DNA from: J014 sp964486055 | Lineage (GTDB): Bacteria > Acidobacteriota > Blastocatellia > Pyrinomonadales > Pyrinomonadaceae | Direction of reading: 5' to 3' | Length of the DNA stretch: 64,000 bases | Assembly (NCBI GenBank): GCA_964486055.1 | Contig: CAZALE010000001.1 | Coordinates: forward strand, 372,001 to 436,000 | In this document: one piece after another, positions 45,282 through 53,935 of the stretch | Numbering within the stretch: position 1 is the first letter of the stretch | Layout: each line of letters starts with the position of its first letter | The notes under the pieces: model-generated | The model's input: only the letters and a program-made list of their open reading frames with translations | The model's database searches: none | What the model was told of the DNA's origin: nothing | Translations under genes and position numbers: made by a program

Positions 45282-45336
45282 GGCTTCTAGCCGTAAATCT
45301 CTCTTCCTTTGATGGGCCAAAAGCAAGGTTAGAGAG

Positions 45337-45367
45337 AAAAGGGGTAGGTTGAGAAACCTGCCCTTTT
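45337..45367 (+). terminator. Intrinsic terminator after the Spy-like gene
   Basis: AAAAGGG (45337-45343) pairs with CCCTTTT (45361-45367), and TAGGTT (45345-45350) with AACCTG (45355-45360) including a wobble pair, around GAGA. T residues follow directly. It is 55 bases downstream of the gene end. Confidence 0.75.
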
Positions 45368-45420
45368 TATTTCCTATGCTTACTAAGCTAGACCAATTTG
45401 TGGTGCGCAAAAAATAAAGC

Positions 45421-45441
45421 AAAAAATCCACATTCTGTGGA
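45421..45441 (-). terminator. Weak minus-strand terminator-like hairpin
   Basis: TCCACA (45427-45432) and TGTGGA (45436-45441) pair around TTC. Read on the minus strand, the stem is followed by six T residues. It could stop leftward transcripts arriving from the ABC operon, but it lies more than 700 bases beyond that operon's end and the stem is short. Confidence 0.3.
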
Positions 45442-45693
45442 GGACACTGGGCGTTAACGACTTTCATGAGCAAATTTATCATTCAAATTTTTTGCTATGG
45501 CGTGTTTAAATTATTTTATATTGAACGGGAAAATCCAAAATTACTAGTAANNNNNNNNNNNNNNNNNNNNNNNNNNNNNNNNNNNNNNNNNNNNNNNNNN
45601 NNNNNNNNNNNNNNNNNNNNNNNNNNNNNNNNNNNNNNNNNNNNNNNNNNTATGGCGTGTTTAAATTATTTTATATTGAACGGGAAAATCCAA

Positions 45694-45720
45694 AATTACT
45701 AGTAAAAATTACTAGTAATT
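45694..45720. repeat. Tandem palindromic repeat next to gap
   Basis: AATTACTAGTAA (45694-45705) is followed at a 13-base period by AATTACTAGTAATT (45707-45720), a perfect 14-base palindrome. The first copy forms the end of the contig overlap. It may be a dimer-binding site upstream of the STAS gene or merely an AT-rich local duplication. Confidence 0.5.
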
Positions 45721-45824
45721 GTCTTGTGAAAAAGCAACGTTTTTTTACCCTAGGCCTTCTGAATTTTCTTGAGAATTTAATGAAACAATAACCAATACAC
45801 TTCCGTATCTTGAGCTTAAGAAAA

Positions 45825-46115
45825 ATGCCGACTAAGATAACTCAGGTTGAGGATTTAGAAAGAGGCAAGATGATATTGAGAGTCGAGGGCTCTCTTACAT
45901 TGGATGATGCTGTTTTGTTAGAGAAGATAGCCATGGAGATGCGAGAAGGGCTGCAAAGAGATATCACCCTGGATCTGGCGGATATTGATTTTCTCGATAG
46001 TGAAAGCGCAACCGTATTAAAACGTCTTTCTCAAGAACTTGGATTCGAACTTGAAGGGCTTGAATTCTTTCTGCAAAACGCTATCTCCCAAGCAGAGAAA
46101 CAATCAAGAGAATAA
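45825..46115 (+). CDS. STAS-domain protein
   Basis: The 96-residue protein is a single STAS domain. Its key segment ITLDLADIDFLDSESATVLKRL matches the anti-sigma-factor antagonist core, where DSSG is usual; here it reads DSES, so a phosphorylatable Ser may remain but the loop differs. ATG 45825 is preferred over TTG 45810; neither has a strong ribosome-binding site. No anti-sigma kinase or sigma factor is adjacent. It converges with the ABC transporter operon. Role in signalling is inferred from the fold only. Confidence 0.75.
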   Translation: MPTKITQVEDLERGKMILRVEGSLTLDDAVLLEKIAMEMREGLQRDITLDLADIDFLDSESATVLKRLSQELGFELEGLEFFLQNAISQAEKQSRE

Positions 46116-46197
46116 ATATTCAGCCTTCGCTATTCTTTGTCATCTACAAATTAAATACTAATCATCCCGCGTAATGCTCTGATTTTCTCTTCAGAAT

Positions 46198-46920
46198 TTA
46201 GGATTTGACTGGGTTGTGGTTAAGTAAATCACTTTCAATCATGCCGTCCCGAATCGTGATAATTCTATGAGCTCTTGCAGCTATATCACGTTCGTGGGTT
46301 ACGATGATAATTGTGTTTCCTTTCTCGTGGAGTTTTTCGAAAAGAAGCATTATCTCTATGCTCGTTTTAGAATCGAGAGCGCCGGTTGGTTCATCGGCTA
46401 GTAGAATAGAGGGATTGTTAACCAAAGCTCTGGCTATTGCGACTCTTTGGCGTTGCCCACCTGAGAGTTCATTAGGCTTGTGGCCGGCTCTATCGGATAG
46501 TTCTACTGCCTCTAATGCTTTGCAGGCTAATTCATAGCGTTGTTGAGCTGGAATGCCTGCATAGATCAATGGTAGTTCAACATTCTGTAATGCTGTGGCA
46601 CGTGGGAGTAGATTAAAAGTCTGGAAAACGAATCCTATTTCTTTGTTTCTGATACGAGCCAATTGATCGTCGTTCATCTCTGAGACCAGTTGTCCATTTA
46701 ACCAATAGTTGCCTTTTGTGGGTGTGTCCAGGCATCCAATTATATTCATCAGCGTAGATTTACCAGAACCAGAGGGGCCTACGATGGCGACATACTCTCC
46801 TTTTTTAACTTGTAGGGATATTCCACGAAGAGCGTGAACTTCTTCAGCCCCCATTTGATAGGTTTTCCAGATATCCTCCATTCGTATCAAAGTTTCGTTT
46901 TTCATCACTTTGTCAAACAT
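46198..46920 (-). CDS. MacB/LolD-type ABC transporter ATP-binding protein
   Basis: This ATPase of the macrolide-export/lipoprotein-release family (240 residues) contains Walker A GPSGSGKST (about 48-56), the Q loop FVFQTFNLLP, signature LSGGQRQRVAIARAL and Walker B ILLADEPTGALD, then H-loop VTHERD. The ATG is preceded by AAAGGT and lies 11 bases after the adaptor gene. In usual operons an FtsX/MacB-type permease follows; here the next gene is on the opposite strand. The partner permease must be elsewhere or lost. Confidence 0.93.
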   Translation of the reverse strand: MFDKVMKNETLIRMEDIWKTYQMGAEEVHALRGISLQVKKGEYVAIVGPSGSGKSTLMNIIGCLDTPTKGNYWLNGQLVSEMNDDQLARIRNKEIGFVFQTFNLLPRATALQNVELPLIYAGIPAQQRYELACKALEAVELSDRAGHKPNELSGGQRQRVAIARALVNNPSILLADEPTGALDSKTSIEIMLLFEKLHEKGNTIIIVTHERDIAARAHRIITIRDGMIESDLLNHNPVKS

Positions 46921-46931
46921 TGCTGGACCTT

Positions 46932-48479
46932 TTAGTTTTCAGACTCCTTTTTAATTTTGACTATGTCCCCATCTTTGAGAGTTCTCAGAACACGATTTGG
47001 CCCGATTATTATCTCTTGTCCCTCGGCGAGTCCTGATGTAACTTCGATCTCAGTATCACTTGATATGCCTGTAGCCACCTCGACGAATTTGCTCTTGCCA
47101 TTTTCAACCACGAATACTCCCTTAGGTGGTTTTTGTTGCTCGTCTGTAGAGTTTGCCTGTGGAGTTGGGGATTTCTCAGGTTGTTTTTCCACAATTGCTT
47201 GAATGGGAACGGCCAGTACATTCTCAACAATTTTAGTAGTTATCGTGGCTGTTGCGTTCATTCCAGGACGTAATCCATCCTTGATATCATCTGGGATGTT
47301 TTTCAATTGTATTACTACTCGGAATTCTTTCGATTCTTGGACATTGATGTTTGTGGACAGGCCTCCACTTGTTTGTGATTTACCGATGGCCAATGGAGTT
47401 TTTTGGGTTACCTCTCCGAGGATTTCTTTATCAGGAAATGCATCAACCTTGATTTTTGCTTGTTGCCCAACCTCGACTTTATCTATCTCAGTCTCACTAA
47501 CTTTAACCTCAACATTGATGGTTGACATGTCAGCAATGGTGAGCAAAGGAGTTGTTGAAAGTCCTGCCACTGCGAAAGTCCCTACCTTAGACGGAATGTC
47601 TGCGATTATGCCATTTATGGGTGCAAGTTGTAGGGTTTTGTCTCTCTGGCTTTTCTGGCTTTGGAAAACCGCCGCTTGTTGCTCTGCTCTTTTTTGGCTT
47701 GATTCAGCGTTTAGATTTGCGGTTTCAACTGCTCTCTTGGCGTCTCGAACAGCGATCTCTTGTTGAGCCACTCTGGCTTTGAGCTCTTTGACGCGGGCCT
47801 CTGCTTCATTGACGGCTATTTGTTGTGCTCTCAAGCGCGCCTCGGCATTTCGCAGGGAAGCTTCAGCCGTGGCGAGCCGGTCTCTCGCTTGGTCATATTC
47901 TGATTTGGAGATGACGTTGTTTTCTAGAAGCTCTTCGGCACGTTTGAGTTCTCTTTTTGCGGCATTCACCTCAACTTGAGCTCTATCAACGTCTGTTTGA
48001 GTAGTAGCGACTTGCTGACGAGCTGTGGCAACTTGTTGAATGCCTGCATCCATTGATGCTTGAGCTGCCGCCAATGCTTGTTGTGCCTGTGATAATTGAT
48101 TCTGCGCAGCCAAAACCTGGGATCTTGCCACTTGGACTTCGGCTTGGGCAGCTTGTAGAGATGCTAACTGAGCTTCGGCGTTGTATTTTAACTGTGTTGG
48201 ATCAAGGCGAACGAGCGGTTGACCTTTTTTGACCTGGTCTCCCTCTTTCACATATATCTCTTCGATTCTTCCCTGAACCTCACTTGTGAGATTTATAAAT
48301 TGTATCGGTCGAACCTCTCCTGATGCTATGACAGTCGAAATTAATTTTGGTTTTCGCTGAAGCTTTATTGTGTTTACTTCAGGAATATCTTTTCTAGTGC
48401 CTAGGATACCACCTATTATTGCCAGTATCAGCAGAACAATTGCAATTGCGGAGATTATAATCTTCTTTCGCTTACTCAT
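46932..48479 (-). CDS. HlyD/MacA-type periplasmic adaptor with very long coiled coil
   Basis: The 515-residue protein has one N-terminal membrane helix (about residues 6-26, IIISAIAIVLLILAIIGGIL). A split lipoyl domain (GRIEEIYVKEGDQVKKGQPL and LAPINGIIADIPSKVG) flanks a long Ala/Gln/Glu-rich coiled-coil hairpin (about 85-275). Beta-barrel and membrane-proximal domains follow. The hairpin is clearly longer than that of typical MacA. A Pro/Gln segment at about 425-445 is unusual. AAGGAAG precedes the ATG. By family knowledge it links an inner-membrane ABC exporter to a TolC-like channel; neither is present here. Confidence 0.92.
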   Translation of the reverse strand: MSKRKKIIISAIAIVLLILAIIGGILGTRKDIPEVNTIKLQRKPKLISTVIASGEVRPIQFINLTSEVQGRIEEIYVKEGDQVKKGQPLVRLDPTQLKYNAEAQLASLQAAQAEVQVARSQVLAAQNQLSQAQQALAAAQASMDAGIQQVATARQQVATTQTDVDRAQVEVNAAKRELKRAEELLENNVISKSEYDQARDRLATAEASLRNAEARLRAQQIAVNEAEARVKELKARVAQQEIAVRDAKRAVETANLNAESSQKRAEQQAAVFQSQKSQRDKTLQLAPINGIIADIPSKVGTFAVAGLSTTPLLTIADMSTINVEVKVSETEIDKVEVGQQAKIKVDAFPDKEILGEVTQKTPLAIGKSQTSGGLSTNINVQESKEFRVVIQLKNIPDDIKDGLRPGMNATATITTKIVENVLAVPIQAIVEKQPEKSPTPQANSTDEQQKPPKGVFVVENGKSKFVEVATGISSDTEIEVTSGLAEGQEIIIGPNRVLRTLKDGDIVKIKKESEN

Positions 48480-48559
48480 AACTTCCTTGTTTGAAAATGT
48501 TTCCTGCAGAAGTTACGAGTTTTTTTAAGGCTGAGTTTCAAAAAGTTCATATTCGAACC

Positions 48560-50365
48560 TTAGTCGAAGATTTTTATGCCGAGCTCATCGAGTTGCGCTT
48601 GGCTTACATTTGATGGTGAATCCATCATTAAATCTTGGCCTGATGAGGTTTTTGGAAATGCCATTACGTCTCTGATATTTTCCGTTCCACACAGAATCAT
48701 GCAAGTTCTCTCTATACCGGCTGCGAATCCGCCGTGTGGAGGGGCTCCGTATTCTAATGCTTCCAAGAAAAATCCAAATCTCTCATTAGCTATCTCCTCT
48801 GATAATCCGATGGCCTTGAAATTGAGCTCTTGAATATCTCTCTGATGAATGCGTATCGACCCGCCGGCACATTCATAACCGTTTATCACTGCATCATAGG
48901 CTTTTGCCCTAACGTTGGCAAGAAGCTCTCTCTCACCTTTTTCTACCGCACGTTTAAATAGCTCTAAATCTTCATCCATCGGAGATGTGAAGGGATGATG
49001 GGCTGGTTCATACTCGCAAGTCTCCTCGTTATATTCAAACATGGGAAATTCTGTGATTAGGACAGGCTTGTATGAACTCCTGTCAATTAAATTTTCCGAT
49101 TTAGCTATCTCTAAACGCAGAGCGCCGAGTGCCGTAGATACAACGTTTCGTTTTCCGGCAAGTATTAAAACTGTATCACCTTTCTCCGCCTTAACCTCAG
49201 CGGCTATCTGTTCAATTTTGGATTGACCCAGCGCCTTCATTAGAGAAGACGATATCTGATCGGCTATTTTAATCCAAGCCAAGCCATCCGCACCGTAGCG
49301 TTTTACGAATTCTTGGAGCTGGTCTAGTTGCTTTCTTGAATAATCTGCGCGATTTTTTACAACTATGGCTTTGATCTGTCCATTTTGTTGGAGCACAGAG
49401 GCGAATGGCGCAAAATCTGTATTTTTAAACGATGCAGTCAAGTCCTTTAGCTCCATCTCGAAGCGTAGATCAGGCTTGTCAGTACCGAATCGTTCTATAG
49501 CCTCATTGTAACTAAGACGCGGGAATCTCTCTGGTAACTCAACATCAATTAACTTAAAGACGCTCCGGAAAACGCCTTCTATCACCTTATAGATCATCTC
49601 TTGATTTGCAAATGACATCTCGACGTCTAGTTGGGTAAATTCTGGCTGACGATCGGCGCGTAAGTCTTCGTCTCGGAAACAGCGTGCGATTTGATAGTAT
49701 CTATCAAGTCCTGCAATCATGCAGATTTGCTTTAGTATTTGTGGAGATTGTGGAAGGGCATAAAATTTCCCTCTGTGAATTCTTGATGGTACGAGAAAGT
49801 CTCTAGCACCCTCTGGGGTAGATTTCAGCAAAATAGGAGTTTCTATCTCGATGAAGCCCAGAGAGTCCATGTAGCGCCGAATTTCTCTGATAACCTTAGC
49901 GCGCGTGATAAGATTTCTTTGCAGTTGAGGACGCCTTAGATCTAGGTAACGATATTTTAACCTCAGTTCCTCGCTTGCTAAATTCTGTGAGCCTACTTTT
50001 TCCAATTCGAATGGAAGAGTTTTTGCCTCGTTTAAAATCAGAATCTCGTCTGCTACGACCTCTATTTTTCCGGTTGCAATCTTAGGGTTTACGGTATTTT
50101 CGCTGCGAGCAACTACTTCACCCCGGACTGCAATTACATATTCGGTCCGCACAGACTTTGCCTTCGAATGGGCTATTGGTGCGGTATCCTCACTAATGAC
50201 GATTTGAGTTATGCCGTCTCTATCTCGTAAATCTATGAAAGTGAAAACACCGAAATCACGTTTTTTAGCGACCCAACCCATTAGGATTACTTGCTCGCCG
50301 ACGTGAGTTTCTCTTAACTCTCCACAACTATGCGTTCTTTCCAAGTTCCCTAAAATGTCTAACAT
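48560..50365 (-). CDS. aspS: Aspartyl-tRNA synthetase
   Basis: AspRS charges tRNA-Asp. The 601-residue bacterial-type protein has the N-terminal OB-fold anticodon domain (VILMGWVAKKRDFGVFTFID), class II motif 1 in the FIEIETPIL region, motif 2 FRDEDLRADRQPEFTQLD, a GAD insertion domain in the middle, and motif 3 GFAAGIERTCMILCGTENIRDV. The bacterial size and the GAD insert separate it from the archaeal/eukaryotic type. Whether it also charges tRNA-Asn cannot be read from this alone. An extended -10 box lies upstream. Confidence 0.96.
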   Translation of the reverse strand: MLDILGNLERTHSCGELRETHVGEQVILMGWVAKKRDFGVFTFIDLRDRDGITQIVISEDTAPIAHSKAKSVRTEYVIAVRGEVVARSENTVNPKIATGKIEVVADEILILNEAKTLPFELEKVGSQNLASEELRLKYRYLDLRRPQLQRNLITRAKVIREIRRYMDSLGFIEIETPILLKSTPEGARDFLVPSRIHRGKFYALPQSPQILKQICMIAGLDRYYQIARCFRDEDLRADRQPEFTQLDVEMSFANQEMIYKVIEGVFRSVFKLIDVELPERFPRLSYNEAIERFGTDKPDLRFEMELKDLTASFKNTDFAPFASVLQQNGQIKAIVVKNRADYSRKQLDQLQEFVKRYGADGLAWIKIADQISSSLMKALGQSKIEQIAAEVKAEKGDTVLILAGKRNVVSTALGALRLEIAKSENLIDRSSYKPVLITEFPMFEYNEETCEYEPAHHPFTSPMDEDLELFKRAVEKGERELLANVRAKAYDAVINGYECAGGSIRIHQRDIQELNFKAIGLSEEIANERFGFFLEALEYGAPPHGGFAAGIERTCMILCGTENIRDVMAFPKTSSGQDLMMDSPSNVSQAQLDELGIKIFD

Positions 50366-50663
50366 AATCCCAGAAAATCGAGAATAAACCTACGAAAAAA
50401 AGTCATTTTAGCACACCAAGACTACAAAGACGAATTTAAAAGCTTTTTACGCGCTTCAATCGTTAGTCCATGATATTTTTGCTGGTTATTAACAGGAAGA
50501 TTAGTGATTAATTTGTACGTGATAAATAATTACCAAGCGGTGAGGCCTACAGGATAAATATGCTAGTAAAGTTATGAGTCAATTTTCATGGATAATCATT
50601 CAGATTCGATTTAAGCTGATGCATTATTAAAGCTTGAATGTTAATGTATACGAGCTATATTTC
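50366..50663 (-). other. Spacer cdsA-aspS with aspS promoter
   Basis: These 298 bases separate the aspS start from the cdsA stop on the same strand. Apart from the promoter element near 50405, there is no gene, terminator or strong dyad that I can support. Confidence 0.5.
50405..50413 (-). promoter_or_regulatory. Extended -10 promoter element for aspS
   Basis: Read on the minus strand, TGCTAAAAT is an extended -10 element (TG-n-TAAAAT, five of six in the hexamer). It lies about 40 bases upstream of the aspS ATG. The -35 region (TTCGTC, 18 bases further) is weak, which is acceptable for extended -10 promoters. Confidence 0.35.
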
Positions 50664-51518
50664 TTAGAAATAGAATTTTGCAAAGTAGTAAAGAATTGGA
50701 GCATTCAGGAGTAAGCTATCCAGGCGATCCAAGAAACCTCCGTGGCCTGGCAGCGTCGCCGAGGCATCTTTCATGTTAGCTCCTCGTTTGATTGCGCTTT
50801 CCACTAAGTCGCCCAGTAATCCTACTATTGACATGAGGATTGCCAGAGGTATGGAGAATTTGTAAGGTAATTCGGGAAAAAATGAAGCTGAGGCGACTGC
50901 AGCCGAGAGACAACTCAGACTAATTCCACCAAAAGTTCCTTCCCAGGTCTTACCGGGAGAAATCTTAGGAACGAGTTTTCTCTTTCCAAAGTAATGGCCT
51001 ATGTAATATGCGCCGATATCTGCGCTCATGACTACCAGAAAGAAAAAGCCTAAAAGTTTACTCGAGAGGTAGTTTACCGGATTTCTTGAGAAACCTACGC
51101 TTGTAGCCACTATAAATCCACCTAAAAATGCGATATAAAAAACTCCTAGAAGAGTAACAGCAGTACCGATCAGCATCTTGGAGAAGTCTTTTTGAAATCT
51201 AAAGGTTTGAGTTATAAGCAGAATTGTCATGAATGCTGCAATCACTAATCCGAGTAGATCGGGCATTTCTTGAGGAGCGTTTAGAAGGAAAGCAACGAAA
51301 AGAGCGGTTGCACCAAAATAGGCAATTCCGGCATCTGCTTTCAGCTCCATGCGCTTAGTTATGGAGAAAAACTCGAAAAGCCCAGCACTCAATCCGAGTG
51401 CGGCTATGACTAAAAATAATGAGTTTGCATACTCGAAATACGGAAAAAAATAAGGCAGCAGAATTGAAAAAATCAAAATTGGCAATGCGACAAGCGCAGT
51501 CAGAATCCTTTTATTCAT
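50664..51518 (-). CDS. cdsA: Phosphatidate cytidylyltransferase CdsA
   Basis: CdsA makes CDP-diacylglycerol, the branch point of bacterial phospholipid synthesis, in the inner membrane. The 284-residue protein has about eight helices and the family signature S-x3-KR-x4-KD-x6-PGHGG-x2-DR-x-D, visible as ESAIKRGANMKD then LPGHGGFLDRLDS near residues 235-265. The motif SPGKTWEGTFGG (about 190-201) is also typical. It starts 15 bases after the rocA stop, so it is probably in the same transcript as def and rocA. Confidence 0.95.
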   Translation of the reverse strand: MNKRILTALVALPILIFSILLPYFFPYFEYANSLFLVIAALGLSAGLFEFFSITKRMELKADAGIAYFGATALFVAFLLNAPQEMPDLLGLVIAAFMTILLITQTFRFQKDFSKMLIGTAVTLLGVFYIAFLGGFIVATSVGFSRNPVNYLSSKLLGFFFLVVMSADIGAYYIGHYFGKRKLVPKISPGKTWEGTFGGISLSCLSAAVASASFFPELPYKFSIPLAILMSIVGLLGDLVESAIKRGANMKDASATLPGHGGFLDRLDSLLLNAPILYYFAKFYF

Positions 51519-51533
51519 TAACTCAACCTTAAA

Positions 51534-53111
51534 TTATATTTTTTGAGCTATTGATTTTGCTTGCATGAAATGCAATAGATACTCCCGACCTCCGGCTTTA
51601 GAGTCAGTGCCACTCATGTTAAATCCGCCGAATGGATGCACTCCGACTAGCGCCCCTGTGCATTTTCGATTCAGGTAGAGATTACCAACATGAAATTCAC
51701 GTTTGGCACGCTCTAATTTTTCCTGAGATGTGGAGTAAACAGATCCTGTTAGTCCATACTCTGTGTCATTCGCTACTTCTAAAGCCTCATCGTAATTTTT
51801 TACCTTTATTACAGCAAGCACTGGTGCAAATATCTCAACCTGTTCAATCGTAGAGCCAGGCTTTACGTCACCAATTATCGTTGGTTCTACGTAAAAACCT
51901 ATCGAGTTATCGCCTTTGCCTCCGGTCAAAATCTTTCCACCTTCTTCTATCCCTTTTTCAATCATCGAAATCGCCTTATCGAAGGCTTTTTGATTGATAA
52001 CAGCGCTCATTTGAGTTTCTGGTTCTGTGGGATCACCTATTTTTAGGTTTTTTGTCATCTCGAGGATTTTATCTAATAGGGCATCATGTACTTTTTCATC
52101 TACGATGAGCCGAGAACAAGCTGAGCACTTTTGTCCTTGGAAACCGAAGGCTGATTGGACGATTCCCAGCGCTGCTTCCTCTAAATTTGCGTCTTCACAA
52201 ACGATGATGGCATCTTTACCACCCATCTCCGCTACGACTCTCTTCATCCATTTTTGTCCGGGCTTTGTCTTTGCTGCTTCTTCGTAAATCTTTAATCCGA
52301 CAGCCTTTGATCCAGTGAATGAAATGAATCTAATCTTAGGATGTGCGACCAATAATTCCCCGACTATCGTACCGCTGCCAGCCAAGAAATTAACAACGCC
52401 CTTTGGTAATCCTACTTCCTCTAAAACTTCCATGAATTTATAGGCAATCGTTGGCGCATCAGGTGATGGTTTCAGGACGGTCGTGTTACCAGTCACTACG
52501 GCACTTACCGTCATGCCACACATTATGGCTAGAGGAAAATTCCACGGCGGGATGATTGCACCTACTCCGAGTGGTATGTATTTCAATTCATTTTTCTCCG
52601 GTAATGGCGATGGAATCAAAGGTTGTGGACCTGCCCAACGAATCATTTCCCGACCATAAAATTCAAGGAAATCTATGGCTTCGGCCGTATCAGCATCAGC
52701 TTCTGCCCATGTCTTACCAACTTCAAAAATCATCCAGGCCGAAAAATAGTGCTTTCTATGACGAATAATTTCTGCAGCACGGAAAAGATATTCAGCTCTT
52801 TCTTCAGGGTCTACAAACTGCCAACTTTTGAATGCTTCATAGGCTGATTCGATAGCCCTTTCAACAAGATTTGTTGCGTCAGAGTCTGCATCGGAGAAAA
52901 CCCCTACGATTTGAGATTTGTTGGCTGGATTTATACTAGCGAATTTTTTATCTAACCAGACTCTTTCTCCATTGATGATAAGCGGATATTCCTTGCCTAG
53001 CTCGCTTCGGACTTGCTCGATAGCGTTTTGCATAGCCTTTCTATTTTCAGGCAAGGAAAAGTCGGTCAATGGCTCATTTCTAAATTCGCTTAGAGCTCTT
53101 CTGGCTTTCAT
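51534..53111 (-). CDS. rocA: L-glutamate gamma-semialdehyde dehydrogenase (RocA-type)
   Basis: This NAD-dependent aldehyde dehydrogenase converts glutamate semialdehyde (pyrroline-5-carboxylate) to glutamate in proline and arginine catabolism. The 525-residue protein shows IPPWNFPLAIMCGMTVSAVV, FTGSKAVGLKIYEEAAK, EMGGKDAIIV, catalytic Cys in GFQGQKCSACSR, and the C-terminal PFGGFNMSGTDSKAGG, all typical of the RocA/PruA group. It is stand-alone, without a proline dehydrogenase domain, and no proline dehydrogenase gene is adjacent. GGAGGAGAAT precedes the ATG. It links to the hutH/hutI genes at 62 kb through glutamate only. Confidence 0.93.
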   Translation of the reverse strand: MKARRALSEFRNEPLTDFSLPENRKAMQNAIEQVRSELGKEYPLIINGERVWLDKKFASINPANKSQIVGVFSDADSDATNLVERAIESAYEAFKSWQFVDPEERAEYLFRAAEIIRHRKHYFSAWMIFEVGKTWAEADADTAEAIDFLEFYGREMIRWAGPQPLIPSPLPEKNELKYIPLGVGAIIPPWNFPLAIMCGMTVSAVVTGNTTVLKPSPDAPTIAYKFMEVLEEVGLPKGVVNFLAGSGTIVGELLVAHPKIRFISFTGSKAVGLKIYEEAAKTKPGQKWMKRVVAEMGGKDAIIVCEDANLEEAALGIVQSAFGFQGQKCSACSRLIVDEKVHDALLDKILEMTKNLKIGDPTEPETQMSAVINQKAFDKAISMIEKGIEEGGKILTGGKGDNSIGFYVEPTIIGDVKPGSTIEQVEIFAPVLAVIKVKNYDEALEVANDTEYGLTGSVYSTSQEKLERAKREFHVGNLYLNRKCTGALVGVHPFGGFNMSGTDSKAGGREYLLHFMQAKSIAQKI

Positions 53112-53122
53112 ATTCTCCTCCG

Positions 53123-53341
53123 TTATCTGTATCTATCTATTTCTTTCAGTTCCCAAGAATCGAGCGTTTCAGGAATGATTGGCTCTGTTTCTTTTTGCCA
53201 TGCTACGACAAAGCAGGGTTCTTGCCTGTCGGTATAGTACTTTATATAACTCAGAATAAGAACCCATCCTGACTGCAAATAGAGGTTTAACTCTCTGACA
53301 GAGCTTACCTCTGCAACGAATTTTGTGTCTTCTAAGTTCAT
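53123..53341 (-). CDS. Small hypothetical protein between def and rocA
   Basis: The 72-residue protein contains SSVRELNLYLQSGWVLILSY followed by an aromatic, polar region ending PCFVVAWQKETEP. The pattern of a single alpha helix, GW, a strand, then a VxW strand resembles small uncharacterised proteins I have seen in many bacteria, but I cannot name a family. I use ATG 53341, seven bases after the def stop; a TTG at 53359 would overlap def. The ribosome-binding site is poor. Co-directional spacing (12 bases to rocA) supports a real gene. Confidence 0.6.
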   Translation of the reverse strand: MNLEDTKFVAEVSSVRELNLYLQSGWVLILSYIKYYTDRQEPCFVVAWQKETEPIIPETLDSWELKEIDRYR

Positions 53342-53348
53342 TGAATTT

Positions 53349-53873
53349 TCAAACCGCAATTTCCCATTTACCCGTTCGTTGAAATTCTTTTATCTTACGT
53401 TTTGCCACTGCACGTTTAATAGCTGTCATTCTATCTAGGAACACAATACCATCGCAGTGATCAGTTTCATGTAATACACAGCGTGCTTCTAAGCCTGTGA
53501 CGTCTAATTCTTGCCACTGCCCTTTCAAATCCTGAAATTTGACAACGACTCGCATTTCTCGTTTAATTTTTGTGTATATTCCGGGAAACGAAAGGCATCC
53601 CTCATCACCTATCTGAATTCCTTCGGTGGCTATGATTTCCGGATTTACTAACACAAAACGCCTTGTTGGATCTTCACCGCCTGAACAATCCATTACAAAA
53701 ATGCGCTTTGAAACACCGACTTGTGGAGCGGCTAGCCCGACGCCTCTTGCCTCATACATAGTCTCAAACATGTCTGAGGCGAGCTTTTCGAGTTCTTCAT
53801 CGAATGTCTCGATCGGTTTGCCCACTTTGAGTAAAATGGGTGCAGGATAGTGCAAAATTTTTAATAATGCCAT
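53349..53873 (-). CDS. def: Peptide deformylase
   Basis: Def removes the formyl group from nascent proteins. The three family motifs are GVGLAAPQVG (about residues 44-53), EGCLSFPG (about 91-98, with the metal-binding Cys) and the metal-binding HExxH as HETDHCDG (about 135-142). The third motif reads CVLHETDH where QHExDHLxG is usual, a mild variation. Length (174) is normal. It is followed at once by the small gene and rocA on the same strand; methionyl-tRNA formyltransferase is not adjacent. Confidence 0.95.
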   Translation of the reverse strand: MALLKILHYPAPILLKVGKPIETFDEELEKLASDMFETMYEARGVGLAAPQVGVSKRIFVMDCSGGEDPTRRFVLVNPEIIATEGIQIGDEGCLSFPGIYTKIKREMRVVVKFQDLKGQWQELDVTGLEARCVLHETDHCDGIVFLDRMTAIKRAVAKRKIKEFQRTGKWEIAV

Positions 53874-53935
53874 AACTAAAATTTTAAGTGTCTTTAATTG
53901 ATTTTACATGCCTTTGATTAACTAGGCAAAGTTTT

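Larger units (their letters stand above)
45282..45824. other. Intergenic region Spy-like/STAS with artefactual gap
   Basis: The region contains the two hairpins listed separately, a 100-N run (45551-45650) and the flanking 55-base exact duplicate (45496-45550 and 45651-45705). The duplicate is an assembly overlap, so the true spacer is about 390 bases. Just right of the gap lie two copies of AATTACTAGTAA. No gene is supported; a frame running through the N run is an artefact. Confidence 0.85.

Noticed and set aside
45466..45702. An ORF running through the N run before the STAS gene
   Set aside because: It exists only because of the N run and the duplicated overlap; no ribosome-binding site or homology.
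47203..47766. 187-codon antisense frame over the HlyD-type gene
   Set aside because: Ala/Gln-rich coiled-coil codons give long antisense frames; no ribosome-binding site or domain.
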